NCBI GenBank assembly: GCA_016125185.1
Contig: WGMG01000006.1
Location: 372,001-436,000, forward strand
Origin: Armatimonadota bacterium
GTDB taxonomy: Bacteria > Armatimonadota > Fimbriimonadia > Fimbriimonadales > Fimbriimonadaceae
Direction of reading: 5' to 3'
DNA: 64,000 nt
Position numbers and translations under genes: made by a program. The notes beneath the pieces are model-generated. The model saw only the letters and a list, made by a program, of their open reading frames with translations. It had not been told where the DNA came from and did not search any database. How positions within the stretch are numbered: position 1 is the first letter of the stretch; the number at the start of each line of letters is the position of its first letter. Of this stretch, positions 1 to 9,249 are shown piece by piece.

Positions 1-509
1 CGACCATCGTTGAAGAGCGACATCGAGCCGTACTCCTCAATCGCCTTTGGATTGATGCCGTGGAGGTTGAGATCGGTCAACTGCTTCCAATGGCTCGCCA
101 GGAATTCATCGAAACCGTACGCCTCGAGCGGCTTTTCCGGTCGATCCGTCATGACCGGGATGACGCGATGATCGGAAGGGTCGGTGGATACGAGTCCGTT
201 TCGCTTGTGGTCGAAGAACCAGGCGTGGCCGCCGCTGGTGTTCGGATTATTGACAAAATGGGTTGTGCGCTCGAAGTCGGCATCGAACTGAGCATTTAGC
301 TGAGCTTCGGCGAGACGAAGATTGAGATGAATCTCTTTTCGAGTCTCGTCGCGAAGAAAAAGGACGTTGCCGATGGCCCAGCTAATAACAATAGCCGTAA
401 AAAATGCTCCTATGCCGAGCGGCAATAGGAATACCGTCATATTCGAGCGCAGGAATCGTGCCCAAATCCTTCTGCCAAACGCTCGAAAGTCCTTCGTCCT
501 TGAAACCAT
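1..509 (-). CDS. N-terminal part of a membrane-anchored protein of unknown function (runs off the window)
   Basis: An uninterrupted minus-strand frame runs from an ATG at 509 to the window edge, giving about 169 residues with the C-terminus missing. Residues about 24-45 form one hydrophobic segment (MTVFLLPLGIGAFFTAIVIS region) after a basic, arginine-rich start, so the protein probably sits in the inner membrane with the following domain outside. That domain begins with a predicted helix (LRDETRKEIHLNLRLAEAQL) and continues into a soluble segment I do not recognise. A shorter start at 440 is possible. It follows the start side of the thiolase gene on the same strand with an 87-base gap. A sensor-type membrane protein is conceivable, but no kinase or receptor motif is visible in this fragment. 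Confidence 0.6.
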   Translation of the reverse strand, partial: MVSRTKDFRAFGRRIWARFLRSNMTVFLLPLGIGAFFTAIVISWAIGNVLFLRDETRKEIHLNLRLAEAQLNAQFDADFERTTHFVNNPNTSGGHAWFFDHKRNGLVSTDPSDHRVIPVMTDRPEKPLEAYGFDEFLASHWKQLTDLNLHGINPKAIEEYGSMSLFNDG

Positions 510-596
510 TTCGCGCCCCAATAAGGGAGTCCAAGTACTTTATCGGAATCCCAATAGGGCGTCATCACGTTTTATCGAAATTTTGAGGGGAATCTC

Positions 597-1781
597 TTAC
601 GGGATTGCTTCAATGAGAACGGCGGTTGCTTCGCCGCCCCCGATACAGGGGGTCGCGATTGCATACTTGCCGCCTCGGCGACGCAGTTCAAACATGGCCG
701 TCATCACAAGGCGTGCCCCGGTCATTCCAATGGGGTGGCCGAGAGCCACGGCACCGCCGTTGACATTCAGTTTTTCATGGGGAATTCCAAGCTTATCGCC
801 ACATCCAAGGGCGACCACCGCGAACGCCTCGTTGATCTCGAAAAGGTCGATGTCGCCTACGGTTAATCCGGCTTTGTCGAGCACCTTTTGGATCGCCACC
901 GCTGGGGCCGTAGTGAACTTCACCGGCTCTTGGGCGTGGGTGGCGTAACCCCTTACTTTTGCCAGCGGTTTGATGCCTCGCTTGGTCGCCTCTTCGGACG
1001 ACATGAGTACGAGTGCGCCGCCGCCGTCGTTAATCGAACTGGCGTTACCGGCGGTTGTCGGTCCCTCCTTGCTGAAGGCTGGGCGTAGGGAAGCGAGTTT
1101 GGCGAGGTCGCCGCCGCGCGACGGTTGTTCGTCCTGGGAGAACACGATGGGATCCCCCTTTCGCTGAGGGATTTCAACCGAAACAAGCTCGTCGTTGAAC
1201 CTTCCCTCGGCTTGCGCAGCCTTGGCGCGAGCAAAGGATTCTGCTGAGAAAGCGTCGAGCTGTTCTCGAGAGTATCCGAGTTCGTTGGCGGTCGAATCTC
1301 CGCAGGTGCCCATGTGGCAGTTATTGTAGGGGTCCCAAAGGCCATCATGGATCATCGAATCGATGATGGTGCCGTTGCCCATTCGATATCCGGCGCGGGC
1401 TTTGTCCAGCACGTACGGCGCATTGGTCATCGACTCCATTCCGCCCGCCACCACCACGTTCGAGTCGCCAAGCGCGATGGATTGGGAGGCTAACATGACG
1501 GCCTTCATGCCCGATCCGCAGACCTTGTTGATAGTCAGGCACGGGACATGGGTAGGCAATCCAGCGTAGATTGACGCTTGGCGGGCCGGAGCTTGACCCA
1601 TTCCACCGGTTAAGACACAACCCATGATGACTTCGTCCACGTCGTCTGGAGCGATTCCGGCTCTCTCGAGAGCGGCCTTGATGGCGAGAGCGCCGAGGCG
1701 CGGAGCAGGGAAGTCGGCGAGAGAACCCTGAAAGCTCGCGATCGGAGTTCGGGCGGCGGAAACAATCACTACGTCGTGCAT
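597..1781 (-). CDS. Thiolase (acetyl-CoA C-acetyltransferase)
   Basis: Condenses two acetyl-CoA to acetoacetyl-CoA, or cleaves 3-ketoacyl-CoA in the reverse direction. The 394-residue length is typical. The acylated cysteine is Cys88 in NKVCGSGMKAV. The C-terminal motifs NGGAVALGHPIGMTGAR (active-site His) and the CIGGGEATAVLIE segment (second Cys) are intact. A Shine-Dalgarno-like AGGAG lies 11 bases before the ATG at 1781, so this gene is not of the leaderless type seen elsewhere in the window. It could serve fatty acid oxidation together with the acyl-CoA dehydrogenase at 32.6 kb, or polyester/acetoacetate metabolism; the sequence alone does not separate acetyl-CoA from longer substrates. 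Confidence 0.95.
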   Translation of the reverse strand: MHDVVIVSAARTPIASFQGSLADFPAPRLGALAIKAALERAGIAPDDVDEVIMGCVLTGGMGQAPARQASIYAGLPTHVPCLTINKVCGSGMKAVMLASQSIALGDSNVVVAGGMESMTNAPYVLDKARAGYRMGNGTIIDSMIHDGLWDPYNNCHMGTCGDSTANELGYSREQLDAFSAESFARAKAAQAEGRFNDELVSVEIPQRKGDPIVFSQDEQPSRGGDLAKLASLRPAFSKEGPTTAGNASSINDGGGALVLMSSEEATKRGIKPLAKVRGYATHAQEPVKFTTAPAVAIQKVLDKAGLTVGDIDLFEINEAFAVVALGCGDKLGIPHEKLNVNGGAVALGHPIGMTGARLVMTAMFELRRRGGKYAIATPCIGGGEATAVLIEAIP

Positions 1782-1836
1782 GTCGATTTCTACTCCTAAG
1801 GGTACCCTTCAAGCTCAAAATTGAAACAGAAGGACC

Positions 1837-1866
1837 TTGTTTTCCGTAGTGCAAATTTGGTATTAT
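1837..1866 (+). promoter_or_regulatory. Promoter of the rpoZ-dnaJ-prmA-rsmE operon
   Basis: TTGTTT at 1837-1842 and TATTAT at 1861-1866, spaced 18 bp, would start transcription about 15 bases before the ATG at 1889. No clear Shine-Dalgarno sequence is present in the short leader. Confidence 0.5.
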
Positions 1867-1888
1867 TCAAATTCGCGCCTCTTGTCCT

Positions 1889-2407
1889 ATGCTTCCCAAT
1901 CCTGACATCCTAAACGACTATTCCCTCGGAAAGTTTGTGCTCTCCAATCTGGCCGCCAAGAGAGCCAAGCAACTTCGAGAGGGTGCGTTGCCGTTAGTTC
2001 AAATCGAGTCTCGACATCCGCTGACGATCGCTTTGGCCGAGATCGCGGCCGGCAAGATTGAGCCGCGCATGTTCGCGACTGGCGCCGACCTGATTGGGGA
2101 TACCCTTGACGTTTCTAGCCTTGGCGACGACATTCTGGGCGGCGAGTTCGGAATGCTTCTTCCGGCCCTTGACGAAAACGAGTCGGTGCTCATCGATACC
2201 GAAGGCGTCGACGACCACGAGGCGGAGACAGAATCTGACACCGAAAGTTCGGACGACGACGGCGAACTGAGCCTTTCCGACCTTGCCGAGGGCGAGGACG
2301 AAGAAGAGACCACGCCCGTCGACAGCGACGAGGACACTTTGTCCTTGAGCGACATTGCCGAAGAAGAAGAAGCGCTGAGCGACGACACGGTTTCTGACGA
2401 GGAGTAA
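1889..2407 (+). CDS. rpoZ: RNA polymerase omega subunit with long acidic C-terminal tail
   Basis: The first 55 or so residues match the omega fold: a helix beginning [18 protein letters not shown], then PLV and the conserved [17 protein letters not shown] segment. Omega helps assemble RNA polymerase by binding the beta-prime subunit. Normal omega is 70-110 residues; this one is 172. The extra C-terminal half is very acidic and low in complexity, and contains two near-copies of the unit [14 protein letters not shown] / [14 protein letters not shown]. The gene opens an operon with dnaJ (8-base gap), prmA and rsmE. The omega assignment rests on the N-terminal pattern; the tail has no recognised homologue and is probably disordered. 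Confidence 0.8.
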   Translation: MLPNPDILNDYSLGKFVLSNLAAKRAKQLREGALPLVQIESRHPLTIALAEIAAGKIEPRMFATGADLIGDTLDVSSLGDDILGGEFGMLLPALDENESVLIDTEGVDDHEAETESDTESSDDDGELSLSDLAEGEDEEETTPVDSDEDTLSLSDIAEEEEALSDDTVSDEE

Positions 2408-2415
2408 CTTCCCAG

Positions 2416-3534
2416 ATGGCTCAGCGTGACCCTTACGAGGTTTTGGGGGTTAGCCGCAATGCGAGCGCCGACGAGATCAAGTCGGCCTATCGCCGTTTGG
2501 CGCGGCGATACCATCCCGACGTCAATCCCGACGATCCGTCGGCGGAAGAGAAGTTCAAGGAAGCATCGAACGCTTACGAAATTCTGTCCGATTCGGAGAA
2601 GAAGGCGCGCTACGACCAGTTCGGGACTACCGACGGCATTCCCCAAGATCCATTCTTCGGCGGCGGTAACGTTGGCGGGTTTGGCGATCTCTTTGAGATG
2701 TTCTTTGGCGCCGCCGGCCAAGGCGGCGGACGTCGCCGCACCTCGGCCGTAGACGGCGATGACCTGCGGGCAGACGTTCCGATCACGCTGAAAGAGGTCC
2801 TCACGGGAGTTGCAAAAGAAGTCGAAGTTCATCGTAACTCGCAGTGCGACTCGTGCTCTGGAAGCGGCGTGGAAGGCGGCGGTCAGCCCCCGACGTGTAC
2901 AAGCTGTCAGGGAACCGGCGTCGTAACCGCAGTCAAGAACACGTTCCTCGGCCAGGTTCGAACTCAGACGATGTGCCCAACCTGTTCGGGAACTGGTTTT
3001 ATGATCACCAACCCGTGCAAGAAGTGCCACGGAAAGGGTGTGCGCCTGACCAAGGAGACGGTCAACATCAATATTCCGGCGGGCGTCGAAACCGGTTCAA
3101 CCATCCATATGCCCGGTCACGGGAGCGATGGCATCCGGGGCGGACGTCCTGGAGACCTGTACGTCGTGATCCACGTTGCGGAAGACGGTCCGTTTGTTCG
3201 GCGGGGGCAGCACCTGCTGACCGGCTACGATATTTCAATCGCTCAGGCGGTTCTTGGCGACGAGGTTTCGATCGATGGCGTCGAAGGCGAACTTGAACTG
3301 GAGATTCCGGCCGGTTCGCAACCGGGCCAGCAAGTGGTACTCAAAGGTCAGGGCCTTCCGCCCATCCACGGCGGTAAGCGAGGCGACCTCGTGGTCGAGC
3401 TTTCCGTCCAAATTCCGACCAAGATTTCTGAAGCCGAAGCGAAGCTGATTCGCGAGTTTGCCGAGGTCCGCGGCGAGCGCGTCCCTAAGGAAAAGGGCGG
3501 CTTCCTCGACGGGATTTTCGGGAAGAAGAAATGA
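2416..3534 (+). CDS. dnaJ: Chaperone DnaJ
   Basis: Hsp40 co-chaperone that stimulates DnaK ATPase and binds unfolded proteins. The J domain occupies residues 4-70 with the HPD tripeptide at 33-35. It is followed by a Gly/Phe-rich linker ([20 protein letters not shown]) and a cysteine-rich zinc domain with four CxxCxGxG repeats ([32 protein letters not shown]), then the two beta-sandwich substrate domains. The 372-residue length is standard for type I DnaJ. dnaK and grpE are not in the window. The stop overlaps the prmA start as ATGA, implying translational coupling. Confidence 0.97.
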   Translation: MAQRDPYEVLGVSRNASADEIKSAYRRLARRYHPDVNPDDPSAEEKFKEASNAYEILSDSEKKARYDQFGTTDGIPQDPFFGGGNVGGFGDLFEMFFGAAGQGGGRRRTSAVDGDDLRADVPITLKEVLTGVAKEVEVHRNSQCDSCSGSGVEGGGQPPTCTSCQGTGVVTAVKNTFLGQVRTQTMCPTCSGTGFMITNPCKKCHGKGVRLTKETVNINIPAGVETGSTIHMPGHGSDGIRGGRPGDLYVVIHVAEDGPFVRRGQHLLTGYDISIAQAVLGDEVSIDGVEGELELEIPAGSQPGQQVVLKGQGLPPIHGGKRGDLVVELSVQIPTKISEAEAKLIREFAEVRGERVPKEKGGFLDGIFGKKK

Positions 3535-4364
3535 GCTGGGTCCTTGTCAAAGCCATCAAGCACGAGGCACCCGACGACTGGTCGCCAATCATCGACGTTT
3601 TCCGCGAGTATGGCATTGAAAATACGCTTGAAGAGAAGACGGCGCTAACCGGTTGCTATGCTGATGTGGACGGCGTGCAGGAGCGAATCGACGGCCTCCG
3701 CGAAGCCCTCTCCCCATTTGAAATCGACGAAATCATTACCGAGCCACTGGTCGAGATCGACTGGGAGAACGAGTGGCGAAAGCACTTCAAGCCCCGCCGC
3801 ATCGGGGAACACTTCGTCGTCAAACCGACTTGGGAAGACTTTGAAAGCCTGCCGGGCGATCACATCATCGTCCTTGATCCGGGGCAGGCATTTGGCACCG
3901 GCGATCATCCGACGACCCGCATGTGTCTGACATTCCTCGAAGAACTGGTCGGCCCGAACCACTCGGTCCTCGACCTGGGGTGCGGGAGCGGCATCCTGTC
4001 GATTGGCGCGAAGTTCATCGGTGCGGCGAAGGTACTCGCTATCGACATCGAGCCGCTAGCGGTAGAAGTTGCGCGCGAGAATTTCACACTGAATGGTGTT
4101 GAAGCAGAGGCAGCCGTTGGGGACGTGACCGAACTGGAGCTTGAATCCGGCTGGGACATCGTCGTCTCGAACATCATCAGCGCGACTTTGATCAATCTGG
4201 CCCCCGACGCACACTATGCTTTGAAGCCGGGTGGCAAGTGGATCGTGAGCGGCATCATCGACCAGAATTGGGCCGATGTGCAGAAAGCCGCCAAGACCTG
4301 TGGCTTTACGCTTGAGACTTTCCACCAAGAAGACGGCTGGACGGCTGGCGTCTTTAGCAAATGA
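3531..4364 (+). CDS. prmA: Ribosomal protein L11 methyltransferase
   Basis: S-adenosylmethionine-dependent enzyme that trimethylates ribosomal protein L11. After an N-terminal substrate-recognition domain come the family motif [13 protein letters not shown] and the SAM-binding loop [15 protein letters not shown], followed by the VSNIIS segment that corresponds to the catalytic (N/D)PP(Y/F)-like loop region. It is 277 residues; family members are about 290. It overlaps dnaJ and rsmE by 4 bases each (ATGA), so the three are read as one operon; dnaJ-prmA-rsmE order is common in bacteria. Confidence 0.95.
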   Translation: MSWVLVKAIKHEAPDDWSPIIDVFREYGIENTLEEKTALTGCYADVDGVQERIDGLREALSPFEIDEIITEPLVEIDWENEWRKHFKPRRIGEHFVVKPTWEDFESLPGDHIIVLDPGQAFGTGDHPTTRMCLTFLEELVGPNHSVLDLGCGSGILSIGAKFIGAAKVLAIDIEPLAVEVARENFTLNGVEAEAAVGDVTELELESGWDIVVSNIISATLINLAPDAHYALKPGGKWIVSGIIDQNWADVQKAAKTCGFTLETFHQEDGWTAGVFSK

Positions 4365-5053
4365 AGTCGATCCGAGCTCTTCCGAGACTCTTCATTCCCG
4401 GAATGGAGATGGGTTCGCCCTTCGAGATTCCTCGACCAGAATTTGAGAAGCTCCACAACGTCCTACGCTTACGGAGCGGCGCGGAGATCGGCGTCATGCC
4501 GAACGACGGGTCGTTCTGGTTGTGCAAGCTCGACGGCCGCACGGCGGTTCCCATCGAAAAGCACGAGCCTCCAACCGAACCGGAACTGAGAATCACGATT
4601 CTTCAAGGATTGCCCAAAGGCGACAAGGTCGACGATATTATTCGCTCCTGCACGGAGATCGGCATAGCCGCCTTCGTGCTCTTTCCAGCCGATCGATCGG
4701 TGGTTCGCTGGGAAGCCAAGAAACTCGACGACAAAATGCGGCGAGTTCAGGCGGTGGCGCGCGAAGCGGCGGAAACGTCGTTTCGGATGCGAATCCCGAC
4801 CGTCGAATACGTTCAGAACCTCGATGAGGCGTTGGCGAAGCGAACCGACATCGTGGCGTTGAGTGAACTGGAGAGCGTCTCGACGCCCCTTCTGGCGGCC
4901 GGATCGACGATTTCGTTGGTGGTTGGGCCCGAAGGTGGATGGGCCCCGCGTGAGGTCGAGAAGCTATCGCCCTACGCCTGTACGTTGGGACCAAGAGTGC
5001 TCCGCACCGAACACGCTGGCTTCGCCGCTGCCTCTCGGCTGTTGATCAGCTAA
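4361..5053 (+). CDS. rsmE: 16S rRNA m3U1498 methyltransferase
   Basis: SPOUT-class methyltransferase that methylates N3 of U1498 in 16S rRNA. An N-terminal PUA-like domain (RLFIPGMEM... HNVLRLRSG) precedes the knotted catalytic domain, with the diagnostic LVVGPEGGWAPREVEK and LGPRVLRTEHAGFAAASRLL motifs. The 230-residue length is normal. It is the last gene of the rpoZ operon. Its TAA stop overlaps the TAG stop of the facing nuclease gene in the tetranucleotide CTAA at 5050-5053. Confidence 0.95.
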   Translation: MKSIRALPRLFIPGMEMGSPFEIPRPEFEKLHNVLRLRSGAEIGVMPNDGSFWLCKLDGRTAVPIEKHEPPTEPELRITILQGLPKGDKVDDIIRSCTEIGIAAFVLFPADRSVVRWEAKKLDDKMRRVQAVAREAAETSFRMRIPTVEYVQNLDEALAKRTDIVALSELESVSTPLLAAGSTISLVVGPEGGWAPREVEKLSPYACTLGPRVLRTEHAGFAAASRLLIS

Positions 5054-5808
5054 GCTTTCGGTGCGCCGAAGACCGCGGCCTTCATTCGGTCGTAGGCGAT
5101 TTGCGAAAGTGTTTCCAGATTGACGACATCCTCGCGGTTGTAGGCGATGAGGGTCTTCAGAGCGCCTTCGTCGCCTCCTCGCTCGTATCGCCGCCACAGT
5201 GTGATCGCATCCCGCCCATTGAGGCCGTCGGTGTCGTCACCACGGGCGATTCCCAGTTCCTTTTCGATCTTCTTGAGTCCGCCCCGGAAGCCAATCTCGC
5301 GTAGAGTGGGGCAGAGATCGAGGTGAATTTGATCTAGAGGTATGCGGGGATACCGCTTCAAGATCATCGGCACGTCGAAGCCAGCGCCGAAGAACGTCAC
5401 CATCATTCCGAAATCCGAAATCCGGTCACGGAAGCTTTCGAGGTCGTGTCCCTTCACGTAGCATTCAAACTGAACCCCATCATAGATGCCGATGGTTGTG
5501 ATGGCATCGCCCGATCGTCCGCCGTCGGTTTCAATGTCGAGGTACACGCAAGTATCGCGAAAGTCGGGCCAGGCCCGCCAAGCTTGACTCAGGCCGAGGC
5601 CCTTAGCAAAGAATTGATGTTCGCGGTTCTCGAGCGCCTCGAACGATTTATTGAGGACCATGCGCACGATATCGCGCGAGGCTGCGCCAAACGGAAGGTC
5701 GTTGAGGCCATTAAGGGCATCGGTCCACGTCAGGCATCCACGATCCCATAGGGCGCGCTCCATCTGCGCGCCTATCCCAGGGACATGAATGAACGTGTTT
5801 TGAAGCAA
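5050..5808 (-). CDS. YprB-type ribonuclease H-like 3'-5' exonuclease domain protein
   Basis: The sequence has the DEDD exonuclease pattern: YLDIETDGG (first Asp-x-Glu), then FFGAGFDVPMI, HLDLCPTL and the C-terminal YNREDVVNLETL motif with the last acidic residue. This matches the RNase H-like domain found in YprB proteins. An N-terminal helical part (HVPGIGAQMERALWDRG) resembles the short helix-hairpin segment that precedes that domain. The open frame extends up to 6021, but the extra residues overlap the next gene antiparallel in phase and look non-coding. I therefore place the start at a TTG at 5808, just behind the upstream stop; an ATG 30 or so bases further in is possible. Substrate unknown. 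Confidence 0.8.
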   Translation of the reverse strand: MLQNTFIHVPGIGAQMERALWDRGCLTWTDALNGLNDLPFGAASRDIVRMVLNKSFEALENREHQFFAKGLGLSQAWRAWPDFRDTCVYLDIETDGGRSGDAITTIGIYDGVQFECYVKGHDLESFRDRISDFGMMVTFFGAGFDVPMILKRYPRIPLDQIHLDLCPTLREIGFRGGLKKIEKELGIARGDDTDGLNGRDAITLWRRYERGGDEGALKTLIAYNREDVVNLETLSQIAYDRMKAAVFGAPKA

Positions 5809-5813
5809 CGGAA

Positions 5814-6344
5814 CTAGCCGCCGCCGTTGATGTGGACCTTCGGCGGGACGAAATTGTCGTTTCGGGCTGGGATCGAGAACTGCATTCCGCCCGTGCCCCA
5901 GTACATCTGCTGCTTGCCTTTGATCGTAAAGGTGCCAGTGTTCTGGTTCTTGTCGAACTCGCCGTAGAGTCGGCAGATGCCGCGGCCGACCCAATTCATC
6001 TTGAGGTCCTGGCCGAACCATTGAATCGCGCGGAACTTACCGTCCAGTGTCACCGTGCCCTGGCCGTGGAACACTACGCGGTCGCGCTTCTTATTGTCAT
6101 ATTCGACGCGAAGGCCGGTAGAAGCGGCGACGGGCGCAGCGCCCTCGTAGCCGACAACCAAGCAGGAGCCCTTAAAAGTCATCTTGATCTTGCCAGACGA
6201 CTTGTCGTCGCCGGCACTCGTAATCTTAAAGGCACCGATGTTGGTCTGCATATCGACCTCACCGGTTTCCTGCGGAGCTTGCGCAAGGCTTGGGACAACG
6301 CTGACCAGCGCTAGACAGCAAAAGCTTAGGACCTTCGAATTCAT
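5814..6344 (-). CDS. Secreted protein of unknown function
   Basis: A 176-residue product with a clear signal peptide (MNSKVLSFCCLALVSVVPSLAQA). The mature part is a predicted all-beta domain with alternating polar and hydrophobic residues (TNIGAFKITSAGDD, GQGTVTLDGKFRAIQWFG) and ends in a glycine run. The sequence reads as a single small secreted beta-rich domain. The start at 6344 is chosen over an ATG 159 bases upstream because it begins the signal peptide and has a purine-rich GAGAACAGAAA leader. It lies 5 bases upstream of the nuclease gene, so they may be co-transcribed. Confidence 0.75.
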   Translation of the reverse strand: MNSKVLSFCCLALVSVVPSLAQAPQETGEVDMQTNIGAFKITSAGDDKSSGKIKMTFKGSCLVVGYEGAAPVAASTGLRVEYDNKKRDRVVFHGQGTVTLDGKFRAIQWFGQDLKMNWVGRGICRLYGEFDKNQNTGTFTIKGKQQMYWGTGGMQFSIPARNDNFVPPKVHINGGG

Positions 6345-6450
6345 TTTCTGTTCTCTAGTATGGCGAATTTCGTGCCGTACGGGAAACTTAGCATAGCGAA
6401 AACCGTATAAACAATTGGCGCTCGGCGTTTCGGGTACCTTAAATCCAACG

Positions 6451-6819
6451 ATGAAAGCCTCCGCTGTCGTTCCCATAGTTGTGTCGTTTTTAGCGATCGG
6501 CATGGCGATGGCGTTCTTCCAAAAGAATGCGACGCCTTATATCACGGTGGCTGAAGCCCGCAAATTGAGCGGCGACCGCTTGAACCTCGGCGTCGAAATC
6601 GATAAGTCGACCATCCAACGGGATTTTAAGGACCATACGATGGAGTTCGATGGCCACGATCGCAACGGCGAGAAGATTCATATCAAGCACGTGGGCGACT
6701 TCGTGGACCTTTCGAAAGCTACCCGCGTGACCTGCATCGGCAAGTTGGAAGGGAACGAGTTCATCTCCCAGCAAATGCTCGTGAAGTGTCCGAGCAAATA
6801 CGAAGAAGAAAAGAAATAA
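6451..6819 (+). CDS. ccmE: Cytochrome c maturation protein CcmE, cysteine (CX3Y) variant
   Basis: Periplasmic heme chaperone that receives heme and passes it to the CcmF lyase. Residues 1-20 form a membrane anchor (MKASAVVPIVVSFLAIGMAM); the rest is the OB-fold domain with a VTCIGKLEGNEFISQQMLV core. The heme-binding site, usually HxxxY, reads C-P-S-K-Y near the end, so this is the CX3Y variant described from organisms such as Desulfovibrio. The product is 122 residues. The start at 6451 is favoured over an in-frame ATG 36 bases upstream because it begins the anchor. ccmF follows with its ATG directly abutting the TAA. Confidence 0.85.
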   Translation: MKASAVVPIVVSFLAIGMAMAFFQKNATPYITVAEARKLSGDRLNLGVEIDKSTIQRDFKDHTMEFDGHDRNGEKIHIKHVGDFVDLSKATRVTCIGKLEGNEFISQQMLVKCPSKYEEEKK

Positions 6820-9249
6820 ATGGATTCGCACCCTGCGCTTAACCTGCCGGATGCCCCGCAGTGGGCGATGTTTCTCGGACAATTCGGCAAGATCAGCGTG
6901 TACATGGTTCTCATCGCCTGTACCTTGGCGCTGGTCCTGTCGCTCTTGGATAATCCAAAGACGGCTCAGCTCCGACGCAACGCCTTTTACCTGGCCTGCA
7001 TCGGCTTCTTCGCGGTTTTCATTTCCCTAGCGACCCTCTTCGTCAAAGACCAATTTCAGTTCCAATACGTCTTCAATCACTCCTCGAAGGACAATCCGAT
7101 TTCCTATAAGATCGCGAGCGTGTGGACGGCCCAGCAGGGCTCGTTCCTGCTTTGGGCAGTGTACGGGAGTCTTTTCGGACTGTTGACGGTTGCGAAAACC
7201 AAGTCCTACGAGCGTTGGTACACCGTCGCTTACATGGTGTTTCTGGGTTCGCTGGCCGGAATTCTGGCCTACGACAGCCCCTTCAACATCTTTCCCGACC
7301 TCATCGCGAATGGCAAAACGATGATCCCGCCGGAAGGCTCGGGCATGGTTCCTGGACTCCAGAACTACTGGGTCGTCATCCACCCGCCGATCATCTTCCT
7401 CGGCTTCGGAAGCCTGACGGTGCCGTTCGCTTACGGTGTCGCCGCGATGCTGTCGGGCAACGCAACCGACTGGATCAAGCAATGCCGCGCACCAGTGCTC
7501 TTTGGTCTGAGCGTGCTCGGTTTGGGCATCTCGCTCGGTGGATTGTGGGCGTATGAAACCCAGGGTTGGGGCGGCTTCTGGGCGTGGGACCCGGTCGAGA
7601 ACGTCTCGCTCGTGCCGTGGCTGTTCATGGTTGCTTTGTCGCACGGCATCATTGTGCAAAGCGCGAAGGGAATTTGGAAGTCGGCCAACCTCTTCCTTTC
7701 CGGCCTTCCGTTCGTGAGCTTTGTTTACGGAACGTTTTTGACGCGAAGCGGCCTGCTCGACAAGGTTTCGGTCCACTCTTTCGCCTCGATGGACGGAACC
7801 GCTCGCTCCATCCTGAAATACTTCCTTTGGGGTCTGGTCATCGCCTTCGCGGTTCTATTTGCGATGAAAGGCACGAAGATCGGCAAGTCGGATGAAGCCA
7901 AGCCGGCGGCAGACACGCCGGGCTACAACCGTGCCAGCTTCTACCAACTCGGAACCCTCAGCCTCTGCCTGATGGCGTTTGTCATCTCCATCGGCATGTC
8001 GTGGCCGGTCATCACTGCTCTTCGGGGCGGACAAGGTGCCGCGGTCGAAGCCGGTGTCTATCACAAGTCGGTCTTTTGGTTCTTCGGCGCGGTGATGCTA
8101 GCGATGGCCATCGCCCCGTTCGTGTCCTGGAAGAAGGAACAACTGAAGTCGATCCTGGGTCGGTTTTGGACATTGGGTAGCATTTCGCTCGGCCTAGTTG
8201 GCGTGTTCCTACTCCTGCCCAAGCTTTCACCTGACTGGGGAATCCGCATCGAGCCAGGTGCGACCGCCGATGGATTCTGGAAGGGAAGCACGATTCCACT
8301 TCAGTTCACTATCGCCGTTCTGCTCTTCTTCTGCACCTTCGTGGCGATCACCAACATGTGGCGCGCCGTCGAGCTAGCCCGAAAATCCAAGCTCGGCATT
8401 GGACCATTTATCGCCCACTTCGGTATTGCCGTCATGCTCAGCGGGCTGATTATTTCCAAGGGGCTGGAGCGCACCGACAAGACCGTGGTTCGCGAGGGCG
8501 AACCGTCGACGGCGTTGGGCTACAAGATCGCCTTTAAGGACTACAACCCAGACAAGTATTACGACCGATCCAACGTGGTGAAGTTCGACGTGATCGACCC
8601 AGAAGGGAAGCAACACGAGATCGACCCGAACCTGTATTACTATCAATCGGGCGACCAGGACGAAGCCCAAACGTGGCCGTACATCGAGCGAAGTTGGAGC
8701 CACGACATGTACTTCTTCATGCAGAAGCCGGAGGTCGAATTCTTCGATACGCCCATCACGCTCAAGCCGGGCGAAAAGAAGGTGGTCGGCAAGGACATGA
8801 CGATTGAGTACACCAACCTGACGCACAAGGGGCAGTTGGGAGCGATGGGGGTTCAGTTCCTTGCCAACGTCAAGGTGTCTTACGCGGCCAACTCGCACTC
8901 GGCGATTCGCACCTATGAAGCTAGCCCGTCCCTCAAAATGACGGAGAACGGTCTTCAGCCGGACTTGCCTGTCCTCAGCCCCGACTTTCGCATCGCGATG
9001 ACGGCGATGAACGCCAACGACAAGTCGGTCAATATCCAGCTTTTCTGGGCTCCGCCGCTCTATCCCATCCAGATTTTCTACAAGCCGCTCACATGCCTGG
9101 TTTGGATCGGAACGGGCATCTTCACCATTGGCGGCTTGCTTTCGGCGTTCTATCGAAGAATGGTCGTAAAGGCTCCTGAGGGTGAATTTGTGGAAGAAAC
9201 TGCCAAAATGACTGGTAAGGACGGAAATGCGCCTCTCGCAACTGCTTAA
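6820..9249 (+). CDS. ccmF: Cytochrome c heme lyase subunit CcmF
   Basis: Large polytopic inner-membrane protein (809 residues, about 14-15 hydrophobic segments) that attaches heme to apocytochrome c in the Ccm system. The tryptophan-rich heme-handling WWD-type motif is present as WGGFWAWDPVENVSL, followed by VPWLFMVALSHG; the conserved YFGTFLTRSGLL-like region appears as VYGTFLTRSGLLDKVSVHSF. A long soluble loop lies between residues about 560 and 760, before the last membrane helix. It directly follows ccmE. No ccmA, ccmB, ccmC, ccmG or ccmH is in the window. Confidence 0.95.
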   Translation: MDSHPALNLPDAPQWAMFLGQFGKISVYMVLIACTLALVLSLLDNPKTAQLRRNAFYLACIGFFAVFISLATLFVKDQFQFQYVFNHSSKDNPISYKIASVWTAQQGSFLLWAVYGSLFGLLTVAKTKSYERWYTVAYMVFLGSLAGILAYDSPFNIFPDLIANGKTMIPPEGSGMVPGLQNYWVVIHPPIIFLGFGSLTVPFAYGVAAMLSGNATDWIKQCRAPVLFGLSVLGLGISLGGLWAYETQGWGGFWAWDPVENVSLVPWLFMVALSHGIIVQSAKGIWKSANLFLSGLPFVSFVYGTFLTRSGLLDKVSVHSFASMDGTARSILKYFLWGLVIAFAVLFAMKGTKIGKSDEAKPAADTPGYNRASFYQLGTLSLCLMAFVISIGMSWPVITALRGGQGAAVEAGVYHKSVFWFFGAVMLAMAIAPFVSWKKEQLKSILGRFWTLGSISLGLVGVFLLLPKLSPDWGIRIEPGATADGFWKGSTIPLQFTIAVLLFFCTFVAITNMWRAVELARKSKLGIGPFIAHFGIAVMLSGLIISKGLERTDKTVVREGEPSTALGYKIAFKDYNPDKYYDRSNVVKFDVIDPEGKQHEIDPNLYYYQSGDQDEAQTWPYIERSWSHDMYFFMQKPEVEFFDTPITLKPGEKKVVGKDMTIEYTNLTHKGQLGAMGVQFLANVKVSYAANSHSAIRTYEASPSLKMTENGLQPDLPVLSPDFRIAMTAMNANDKSVNIQLFWAPPLYPIQIFYKPLTCLVWIGTGIFTIGGLLSAFYRRMVVKAPEGEFVEETAKMTGKDGNAPLATA

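Noticed and set aside
1999-3030. 343-codon minus-strand open frame
   Set aside because: It is antisense to rpoZ and dnaJ, Ser/Ala-rich from the acidic tail codons, and has no homology-like pattern.
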